From: RAM1 sp050247515
GTDB lineage: Bacteria; Pseudomonadota; Gammaproteobacteria; Burkholderiales; Burkholderiaceae_C
Direction: 5' to 3'
DNA length: 64,000 bases
NCBI GenBank assembly: GCA_050247515.1
Contig: JBFWUB010000012.1
Location: 1-64,000 of the forward strand
This document shows, in pieces, positions 42,725 to 49,365 of the stretch; the first letter of the stretch is position 1; the number at the start of each line of letters is the position of its first letter. The translations under genes were made by a program, and so were the position numbers. The notes beneath the pieces were generated by a model that worked only from the letters and a program-made list of their open reading frames with translations, was not told the DNA's origin and made no database searches.

Positions 42725-44896
42725 TCAGGTTGCTGGTTGGCCAAGGCAGCACTTCTTGTACTTCTTGCCGCTTCCGCAAGGGCAGGGGTCATTGCGGCCG
42801 ACCTTGGTTCTCGCCTTAACGCCTTCGCGGAGCAAGGACCTCAAGTTGCGCGGCTTGCCCATGCTCTTCGTCAGCGCATCCATGACGTCGTCTTGCTCCC
42901 ATGTAAAGTCCAGATTGAGCCCGAAGCGGAGTGCCTGATCGCTTGGCCGAACACAGACCCCGAACCAGGTCTGGGCATGCTCGGTGTACTTCCGCGCATA
43001 ACAGTGCCTTTGCAGCGCCGGCCCGGCAACTTCCATCGGGTCGTCGTTGCAGTGAATCGTGAGGCCGGTGCCACCACTGCCTAGCCCCACGGAGACATCG
43101 TGATTCTTGCCATCAGCGATGCCCTGTTTGGCAAGCTGATCGATGCCCGCGCTGACCTCAAGCACGGTGTCCTCGCCAAGCGTCAGCAGCGTGAAGCCAA
43201 GGTCGATAGTTGCGGGATCAGGCCTGGCTTCAATTGCCTTGACCATGCACCCCAGGGCCGTCGCGCTGAACCGCGTCAAGATGCCTTCAGGGGTGCCCTT
43301 GCCTGGGATGCCCTCACGCCGAACCAACATCGCCAGATCGAGGTCGGCGGAGATGTTGTCATCCAGCATAACCATGTCATGCTCGTCTTCTACCCAAAGA
43401 TTCTGCTTGAGGTGGTAGGACAAGATCGTCAGCTCATGCGACGCCATCAGCTTGTCGGTGTACCCGGTCCGGCGATCCACATAGCTCAAGAAATGCAGCG
43501 GGGAGCTGAGCATTTCGGTCATCGCGTCGAGCGCGAAAACGTCCATGACGAAAGGCGGCGAGATCGTGTCGGTCGCCGCGAACTTCAGGAACTGTCGGGC
43601 CTGGAAGCTCAAGGCCGGGTAGTGATCTGAGATCAGGCAGATCACGTAGATTCGCTTAAGGCCTGTCGGTAGCGTCACGGCATTGCCGGCGGCGTCTTTG
43701 AATGTGCACTTGCCTTCCTCGATCAGCTTCGCGCAGCGATAGGCTTGATCGCTGGAATCCTGAATGCTCTTCTTGAAGTCGTCTTTGATCTGGAGGTCAT
43801 TACCGCGCCGGGCCTCAAGCGTCAGGCGTTTGGATTTGGCCTGCAGGACCAGGGCACGATTGCCGAACAGCACCAGCACGTCGATTTCAGCGAGCTTGGT
43901 GTCCTTTGACTCATAGATGTCGATGTTGGCAAGCACGTTCTCCGCGCCGAAGATCTGCCGCAGACGCTCGACCGCAAACTGCTCGGTGAAGACGCCGCGG
44001 TTCTGCATGGCGGTGCTGACATAGGCCTTGTCAGCACCCATCCAGTAGAACGGCGCTTCATACAGCGCTTCCACGAGGCTGTAGATGTGGAAGAGCAGGA
44101 AGTTGCCATCCGGCATGCGGATGAGTGGACTGGCGTTGGCAATGTTGAAATCGTGCAGCGCCTTGAACTGCTCGTTGTATGCGCCCGGCGGGACGGCAAA
44201 TGCCGATAGGACCTTATCGACGATTGTCGGATCGATGTGCCCGAAGTCGGCGACCTCTTGCACCGAGAACGCATTCCCGGGCAGGAAGGTCCATGTCTCT
44301 TGGGGCGTTCCGTGCATGGCGCGCATGACTCGGATCGCCTTTTCATCCTGCAATCGCGACACGGCAAGGACGACATTGCGGGCATCCTGTACTGAGAAGC
44401 CCTTGTTGGCGAGGAGCCAAGGGTCATCATTCGCGTACTTGGCAGGGGAGAAATCACGGTACTGAAAGCTGTAGGCGGACTCCCCGCCATAGAAAATCGG
44501 TTCGCGCAGCGCGGCGCCGTTGGTGAAGGGATTGACACCTGGTTCGGCGATCTTGGCAGGATCAATGCCCTGCCAAAACGACGCCGTCATCGTGTGATGG
44601 ATCTCCTCCAGCAGAGCTTCCGTGGCTTCGATGTACTTTTCAAGGACCGGGGGTGCCGGGAGCGTGCAGTCAATCGGGTTCTTGAGCATCAGCCCGATGA
44701 GGGTCGATGTCTCGGTACGGATCAGCCGGCTCTTCGAGAAGAGGTGCTGCATATCCTCGGCCTTCATCTCGCCCGAGTACCGGATCATGTTGTCGCGGGA
44801 GCAGAGATAGGCGATGGCATGCGCGTAGCCGGGCGAGGCGCAGAGGCTGGCCAGCTCGTCAAAGATTTCTTGCTCAGGTCGCAACGTCTTCGCCAC
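42725..44896 (-). CDS. Large NERD-like nuclease-domain protein with C-terminal SEC-C zinc motif
   Basis: The 723-aa protein has three parts. Residues 1-300 are helical and unknown. Residues 303-356 hold a PD-(D/E)XK-like core: Glu305 (TEQFAVERL), Asp339 (AEIDVLVLF) and Gln352-x-Lys354 (VLQAKSK), as in NERD and Mrr-type nucleases. The last 25 residues are a SEC-C motif, NDPCPCGSGKKYKKCC, which binds zinc and occurs at the ends of SecA and many defence-type proteins. It starts with GTG at 44896. Function is unknown; DNA or RNA cleavage linked to phage or plasmid defence is a reasonable hypothesis. Confidence 0.6.
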   Translation of the reverse strand: MAKTLRPEQEIFDELASLCASPGYAHAIAYLCSRDNMIRYSGEMKAEDMQHLFSKSRLIRTETSTLIGLMLKNPIDCTLPAPPVLEKYIEATEALLEEIHHTMTASFWQGIDPAKIAEPGVNPFTNGAALREPIFYGGESAYSFQYRDFSPAKYANDDPWLLANKGFSVQDARNVVLAVSRLQDEKAIRVMRAMHGTPQETWTFLPGNAFSVQEVADFGHIDPTIVDKVLSAFAVPPGAYNEQFKALHDFNIANASPLIRMPDGNFLLFHIYSLVEALYEAPFYWMGADKAYVSTAMQNRGVFTEQFAVERLRQIFGAENVLANIDIYESKDTKLAEIDVLVLFGNRALVLQAKSKRLTLEARRGNDLQIKDDFKKSIQDSSDQAYRCAKLIEEGKCTFKDAAGNAVTLPTGLKRIYVICLISDHYPALSFQARQFLKFAATDTISPPFVMDVFALDAMTEMLSSPLHFLSYVDRRTGYTDKLMASHELTILSYHLKQNLWVEDEHDMVMLDDNISADLDLAMLVRREGIPGKGTPEGILTRFSATALGCMVKAIEARPDPATIDLGFTLLTLGEDTVLEVSAGIDQLAKQGIADGKNHDVSVGLGSGGTGLTIHCNDDPMEVAGPALQRHCYARKYTEHAQTWFGVCVRPSDQALRFGLNLDFTWEQDDVMDALTKSMGKPRNLRSLLREGVKARTKVGRNDPCPCGSGKKYKKCCLGQPAT

Positions 44897-45320
44897 CCGT
44901 GACTCCCGGAAAACAATGCAAACGCGGCACCCGTGCCACTTACGGCCTGCTCATGGTGCACGCAGCCTGCTGTCTACAAAGGTGTAATTGTCGTCTATGC
45001 ACAGCGTAGACATGCTGCTCTGCTTGCCTGCGTCCGACTCCGACCGGCAGCTTCGGGGCGACGAATTCGGGTCTGTGGAAGTCGCCTGTGGGTCGGAAGC
45101 AGACCTCTTGATGGCAACGTTGCAATTCCGCTATCACTGCATTGCCGTCGCCCACCGACGCTACAGAAGCGACAGTCACTGCGGGCTCTTATGGACGCAC
45201 ACCCCTAACTCGTCGATTGCGACCACACACGTCCCTGCTGTCATCCTCCACCGTAATCAGGCCACTTCATTTCCGGCATATTCAGGCCACTAAGGTGACT
45301 CAGGAGGTTGGGAAGAACAA
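44897..45320. other. Non-coding spacer upstream of hipBA
   Basis: About 420 bp between the divergent SEC-C protein and hipB genes. Short frames are present but resemble no family. Noted details are a direct repeat TCAGGCCACT at 45257-45266 and 45282-45291, and a degenerate copy of the TCGTCG palindrome at 45210-45225 (right arm CGACCA). The lower G+C content suggests mobile or decayed DNA. I see no complete insertion sequence. Confidence 0.4.
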
Positions 45321-45340
45321 ATGTCCTGAATAGTGGACAT
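45321..45340. promoter_or_regulatory. HipB-type operator 1, ATGTCC-N8-GGACAT
   Basis: ATGTCC (45321-45326) and GGACAT (45335-45340) are perfect inverses with an 8-bp centre. The E. coli HipB operator is TATCC-N8-GGATA, the same geometry with related bases. It lies 20 bp upstream of operator 2. Confidence 0.75.
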
Positions 45341-45360
45341 TTTTGAGTTATCCAAATATT

Positions 45361-45380
45361 ATGTCCTTTATCATGGACAA
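45361..45380. promoter_or_regulatory. HipB-type operator 2, ATGTCC-N8-GGACAA
   Basis: ATGTCC (45361-45366) and GGACAA (45375-45380), again with an 8-bp centre and only the last base of the right arm off. It overlaps the likely hipB start codons, so bound HipB would block its own gene. The centre-to-centre distance from operator 1 is 40 bp, about four helical turns, which favours cooperative binding on one face. Confidence 0.72.
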
Positions 45381-45639
45381 ATTGAGAATGCCTTCCGACC
45401 TTGGCGACGCCCTGCAGTGCTATCGGAAAACCCACAAGCTGAAGACCACCGCGATCTCCGCCAAGGCCGGGCGCAGCCGGGACATCATCCACCGCCTGGA
45501 GCGTGGGGAAGACGTCACCGTCAAGTCAATGTTCGACATCTTGCGGGCGATGGGCCTGTGCATCCGCCTGGAGCCGGCGGGCATGCCGTCGCTGGCCGAA
45601 ATGCGCGAGCGGTTTGCCGAGGCAGACGACGATGAATGA
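45361..45639 (+). CDS. hipB: HipB-like antitoxin (HTH-XRE)
   Basis: This small protein (92 aa from ATG 45361; ATG 45373 gives 88 aa and also fits) has a helix-turn-helix of the XRE/Cro type: LGDALQCYRKTHKLKTTAIS, AKAGRSRDIIHRLERGEDVTV. HipB neutralises HipA by binding it and represses the operon through TATCC-like operators, which are present here twice upstream. Its stop overlaps the start of hipA by 8 bp, the arrangement of a toxin-antitoxin pair. The C-terminal acidic tail (RFAEADDDE) may contact the toxin. Confidence 0.85.
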   Translation: MSFIMDKLRMPSDLGDALQCYRKTHKLKTTAISAKAGRSRDIIHRLERGEDVTVKSMFDILRAMGLCIRLEPAGMPSLAEMRERFAEADDDE

Positions 45640-46894
45640 CCCTGGCGCGCAACGGATCAGGCTGCTTGACGTGAGCATCGCCGGCAGGCCGGCCGCGCGC
45701 CTGGCGCACACGTCGATCTACACATTCGACTACCTGGCCGACGACCCTGCACAGCCATGGGCATCGCTGTTGATGCCCGCGCGTGACATCCATTTTGAAG
45801 ACGGCGCGCTGTTTCCGCCGATGGACATGAACCTGCCGGAGGGCTACCTCTTCCATCAGATCCGTGAGTTGTTCCCCAAGCAGAAGATCACCGCCATGCG
45901 CCTGCTGGCGCTGATTGGTGACACGGGCATCGGCCGCCTTGGCTTTCGCGTGCCCGGGCTCGATTACGCCGCTGCGCCCCCCATCATCAGCCGCTCAGAG
46001 GTTCGATCGGCCCGCAATGGCGCACAGCTGTTCCAGGAGCTCACCCGCGCCTACCTGTCCACGGGGATGGGCATCTCGGGTCTGCAGCCCAAGCTGATGC
46101 TGCCAGACCGCGCGACGGTGCCTATCCCGACCCTGATCGTCAAGATGGGCGCTGACCGGTACCCGGGCATCTCGGCCAACGAATTTTTGTGCCTGAGCGC
46201 AGCGGCGCAAGCAGGCATCGAGGTGGCGCCCTTCGAACTGTCCGACGACGGGTCGTTGCTGATCCTGGACCGCTTCGACCTGGCCCCCGACGGGCAGCGT
46301 CTGGGCTTTGAAGATGTCGCCGCCCTCATGGGCCTTCGGGTTCGCGACACCCTGTCAGACCGCAAGTACCACGGCAGCTACCAGAAGGTGGCCAGCTTGC
46401 TGAGGGCCATCAACCTTGGGGCCAAAGACCTTGAGCGCTTCTTCGAGCAGGTGGCCTTCGGCGCGATGGTTCGCAATGGCGACGGGCATCTCAAGAATTT
46501 TGGTGTGCTGTATTCCAGTGAAAGCGACGCACGCCTGGCTCCCATGTTTGATGTGGTGACAACGTCCATCTACAAATACGCGCGGTACGACGGTGGCCCG
46601 GATCTGGAAGACCAGACCATGGCCTTGAAGCTGTTCTCGGGCAAGCACTCGTCCAGGGCCTATCCCACGCTGCAGGAACTGATGTTGTTCGGCCGCGATG
46701 TGTGTGGCGTGTCCAGGCCCGGGCATGTCCTGGAACGGATTGGCGATGCCATGTCCCACGTGCTGGCCCGGTTCAAGGGGGACGAGCGCATTCCGTCTGA
46801 ACTGCTTCGCAGCATGGAGCAAGCATGGGAAGGCGGATTCTGCGTGGCGAGAGAGGCCAGCAAGGGATCTCAGGGCTCAGCGTCGCCGCTCTGA
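45632..46894 (+). CDS. hipA: HipA-like serine/threonine kinase toxin
   Basis: The 420-aa protein has the HipA kinase motifs: glycine-rich loop GISGLQPK (147-154), with Ser149 matching the E. coli autophosphorylated serine, a lysine in PTLIVKMG, catalytic RNGDGHLKNF with Asp284, His286, Lys288 and Asn289, and metal-binding FDVVT with Asp307. HipA phosphorylates glutamyl-tRNA synthetase (or another tRNA synthetase) and causes growth arrest. The motif set is intact, so it should be active. The start at 45632 overlaps hipB. The stop is one base before the TCGTCG palindrome of the next catabolic gene. Confidence 0.88.
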   Translation: MNDPGAQRIRLLDVSIAGRPAARLAHTSIYTFDYLADDPAQPWASLLMPARDIHFEDGALFPPMDMNLPEGYLFHQIRELFPKQKITAMRLLALIGDTGIGRLGFRVPGLDYAAAPPIISRSEVRSARNGAQLFQELTRAYLSTGMGISGLQPKLMLPDRATVPIPTLIVKMGADRYPGISANEFLCLSAAAQAGIEVAPFELSDDGSLLILDRFDLAPDGQRLGFEDVAALMGLRVRDTLSDRKYHGSYQKVASLLRAINLGAKDLERFFEQVAFGAMVRNGDGHLKNFGVLYSSESDARLAPMFDVVTTSIYKYARYDGGPDLEDQTMALKLFSGKHSSRAYPTLQELMLFGRDVCGVSRPGHVLERIGDAMSHVLARFKGDERIPSELLRSMEQAWEGGFCVAREASKGSQGSASPL

Positions 46895-46895
46895 T

Positions 46896-46911
46896 TCGTC
46901 GCTTGCGACGA
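46896..46911. promoter_or_regulatory. TCGTCG-N4-CGACGA palindrome upstream of the acyl-CoA dehydrogenase
   Basis: TCGTCG (46896-46901), CTTG, CGACGA (46906-46911), with AT on each side. It begins one base after the hipA stop codon and lies 34 bp before the acyl-CoA dehydrogenase start. It places the next operon in the same regulon as those at 19142 and 29315. Confidence 0.75.
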
Positions 46912-46945
46912 TGCGCACCACCCCCGGGGCCGCCAGACTGCCCCC

Positions 46946-48079
46946 ATGCAACGCACGCTTTTCACCCCCGAACACGATCAATTTCGCGCCACCGCGCGCC
47001 GCTTCATGCAAACCGAGGTGGCGCCCCGGCTGGCCGAGTGGGAACAGCACGGCACCTTTGACCGCGCCATCTTTGCCCGCGCGGGCGCCGCCGGCATGCT
47101 GTGCCCCACAGTGCCCGAAGCTTATGGCGGCGCGCAGGCGGACATCCTGTGCTCGATGATCGTGCTGGAGGAAGGCGCCGCGCATGGCAACTTCGGGCTG
47201 GCGTTTTCCATGCATTCGGACATCGTCACCAGCTATTTGCTGCGTTTTGCCAGTGAAGCGCAAAAAGCCACCTGGCTGCCGCGCATGGTGCGCGGCGAGG
47301 CCATTGCCGCACTGGCCATGACCGAGCCCAGCGGCGGCTCGGACGTCAAGGCCATCAAGACCGTGGCGGTGCGCGATGGTGATGATTACCTCATCTCCGG
47401 CAGCAAGACCTTCATCACCAACGCCACGGTGTGCGACCTGGTCATCGTCGTCGCCAAGACCGACCCGGCCGCCGGTGCCCGCGGCATCAGCCTGTTTCTG
47501 GTGGACGCTTCACTGCCGGGCGTCACACGCGGCAAGCCGCTCAAGAAGGTGGGCCTGAAGGCACAAGACACCGGCGAGCTGTTCTTTGACAAGGTGCGCG
47601 TACCGGCTACCGCCATCCTGGGCCAGCTCAACCAGGGGTTTGGCCACATGATGGAAGAGCTTCCCTGGGAACGGCTGCAGCTGGCTGTGTCGGCCGTGGC
47701 GGCCTGCGAGGCCGCTTACGCGCAGACCGTGGCCTATGTGCAGGACCGCCGCGCCTTCGGCCAGGCCGTGGTGGATTTCCAGAACACCCGCTTTGTGCTG
47801 GCCGACCTGAAGACCGAGATCGCCATCGGCCGCGTGTTTGTGGACCATTGCATGGCCGCCTGCCTGCGCCGGGAGCTGGACACACAGACGGCGTCCATGG
47901 CCAAGCTGTGGTGCAGCGAGCTGCAGGCGCGTTTGATGGACGCCTGCGTACAGCTGCACGGCGGCTACGGCTTCATGGCCGACTACCCCGTGGCCCGCGC
48001 CTGGGTGGATGCCCGCGCCCAGCGCATCTACGGTGGCACCAATGAAATCATGCGCGAGCTGATTTCGCGCAAGCTTTAA
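46946..48079 (+). CDS. Acyl-CoA dehydrogenase
   Basis: A 377-aa classical acyl-CoA dehydrogenase with the MTEPSGGSDVKAIKT segment, the FAD-binding RRAFGQAVVDFQ segment, and a C-terminal RIYGGTNEIMRELI motif in which the glutamate is the expected catalytic base. Unlike the pair at 20067 and 21280 it looks complete as a homotetramer. It opens a second beta-oxidation operon behind the TCGTCG palindrome. Substrate length is unknown. Confidence 0.92.
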   Translation: MQRTLFTPEHDQFRATARRFMQTEVAPRLAEWEQHGTFDRAIFARAGAAGMLCPTVPEAYGGAQADILCSMIVLEEGAAHGNFGLAFSMHSDIVTSYLLRFASEAQKATWLPRMVRGEAIAALAMTEPSGGSDVKAIKTVAVRDGDDYLISGSKTFITNATVCDLVIVVAKTDPAAGARGISLFLVDASLPGVTRGKPLKKVGLKAQDTGELFFDKVRVPATAILGQLNQGFGHMMEELPWERLQLAVSAVAACEAAYAQTVAYVQDRRAFGQAVVDFQNTRFVLADLKTEIAIGRVFVDHCMAACLRRELDTQTASMAKLWCSELQARLMDACVQLHGGYGFMADYPVARAWVDARAQRIYGGTNEIMRELISRKL

Positions 48080-48080
48080 A

Positions 48081-48096
48081 TCGTCGTTCCCGACGA
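48081..48096. promoter_or_regulatory. TCGTCG-N4-CGACGA palindrome upstream of the thiolase
   Basis: TCGTCG (48081-48086), TTCC, CGACGA (48091-48096). It begins two bases after the stop of the dehydrogenase gene and lies 35 bp before the thiolase start, so the thiolase operon may have its own promoter. Confidence 0.75.
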
Positions 48097-48131
48097 GGAC
48101 GCCGCAACGCCCCGGCGGCACAGTACGGGGC

Positions 48132-49340
48132 ATGATTGATGCCTACGTACTAGACGCCGTGCGCACGCCGCGCGGCAAGGGCCGCGCCAGCGGCGCCCTC
48201 CACGAAATCGGCCCGGCCCGCCTGGGCGCCGGTTTGCTCACCGCCCTGCACGAGCGCAACGGGTTTGACCCGGCGCTGGTCAACGACGTGATCCTGGGTT
48301 GCGGCGAGCCGTCGCTGGAACAGGCCTCGGACGTTGCCAAGGCCGTGACCTTTGCCGCACCCGGCTTCTCGCATGTGCCGGGCATCCAGATCAACCGCTT
48401 TTGCGGCTCGGGCCTGGAGGCCTGCAATTTCGCCTCGGCCATGATCATGGCCGGCCAGGCCGAGCTGATGATCGGCGGCGGTGTGGAAAGCATGTCGCGT
48501 GTGCCCATGTTCGTGGGCGGCGGCGCCTGGGTGACCGATCCGCAGATCACCATTCCCAACCGCATCGTGCCGCAGGGCGTTTCGGCCGACCTGATTGCCA
48601 CGCTGTATGGCTACAGCCGCCACGACGTGGACGCCTATGCCGTGGAAAGCCAGAAGCGCGCCTCCGCAGCCTGGGCCAAAGGCCGTTTTGCCCGCAGCAT
48701 CGTGCCCGTGCGCGAGGTCAATGGCCTGCCCGTGCTGGACCGCGACGAGCATGTGCGTGGCGACACCACGCTGGAGTCGCTGGGCAAGCTGGAGCCGTCC
48801 TTCACCCTCATGGGCGAGAAGATGGGCTTTGACGCCATGGCGCTGCAGCGCTACCCGCAGGTGGGCGCCATCGACCACGTGCACCACGCCGGCAATTCGT
48901 CGGGCATTGTGGACGGCGCCGGCGCCGTGCTGCTGGGCAGCGCGGGCATGGCCCAGCGCCTGGGGATCAAGCCGCGTGCCCGGGTGCGCAGCTTTGGCAC
49001 CGTGGGCACCGAGCCCACCATCATGCTGACCGGTCCGGCGCCTGCCGCGCGCGCGGCGCTGCAGCGCGCCGGCATGGACGCGAAAGACATCGACCTGTTC
49101 GAATGCAACGAAGCCTTTGCCGCCGTGGTGCTGCGCTTCATGGACGACCTGGGCGTGCCGCACGACAAGGTCAACGTCAATGGCGGCGCCATCGCCATGG
49201 GCCACCCGCTGGGCGCCACCGGCGCCATGCTGGTGGGCACGGTGCTGGACGAGCTGGAACGGCGCAACCTGGCCACCGGCCTCATCACGCTGTGCGTGGG
49301 TGGCGGCATGGGTTCGGTCATGGTCATCGAACGCGTCTGA
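48132..49340 (+). CDS. Acetyl-CoA C-acyltransferase (FadA-type thiolase)
   Basis: The 402-aa thiolase has Cys91 in NRFCGSGLEACN, the GHPLGATGAML histidine motif and the C-terminal CVGGGMG cysteine, the complete biosynthetic/degradative thiolase set. It cleaves 3-ketoacyl-CoA to acetyl-CoA and a shortened acyl-CoA. The FadB-type gene follows 25 bp later, so the two probably form a trifunctional beta-oxidation complex. Confidence 0.93.
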   Translation: MIDAYVLDAVRTPRGKGRASGALHEIGPARLGAGLLTALHERNGFDPALVNDVILGCGEPSLEQASDVAKAVTFAAPGFSHVPGIQINRFCGSGLEACNFASAMIMAGQAELMIGGGVESMSRVPMFVGGGAWVTDPQITIPNRIVPQGVSADLIATLYGYSRHDVDAYAVESQKRASAAWAKGRFARSIVPVREVNGLPVLDRDEHVRGDTTLESLGKLEPSFTLMGEKMGFDAMALQRYPQVGAIDHVHHAGNSSGIVDGAGAVLLGSAGMAQRLGIKPRARVRSFGTVGTEPTIMLTGPAPAARAALQRAGMDAKDIDLFECNEAFAAVVLRFMDDLGVPHDKVNVNGGAIAMGHPLGATGAMLVGTVLDELERRNLATGLITLCVGGGMGSVMVIERV

Positions 49341-49365
49341 AGCGCCCAAGCCCCAAGGAACTGCA

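Noticed and set aside
45210..45225. TCGTCG-ATTG-CGACCA as a fifth copy of the TCGTCG palindrome
   Set aside because: The right arm has a mismatch and the nearest gene start is about 150 bp away and belongs to hipBA, which has its own operators. It could be a decayed site or chance.
44988..45293. Possible small gene (about 100 codons) upstream of hipB
   Set aside because: No ribosome-binding site or family resemblance, composition unlike a coding region, and it runs through direct repeats and a degenerate palindrome.
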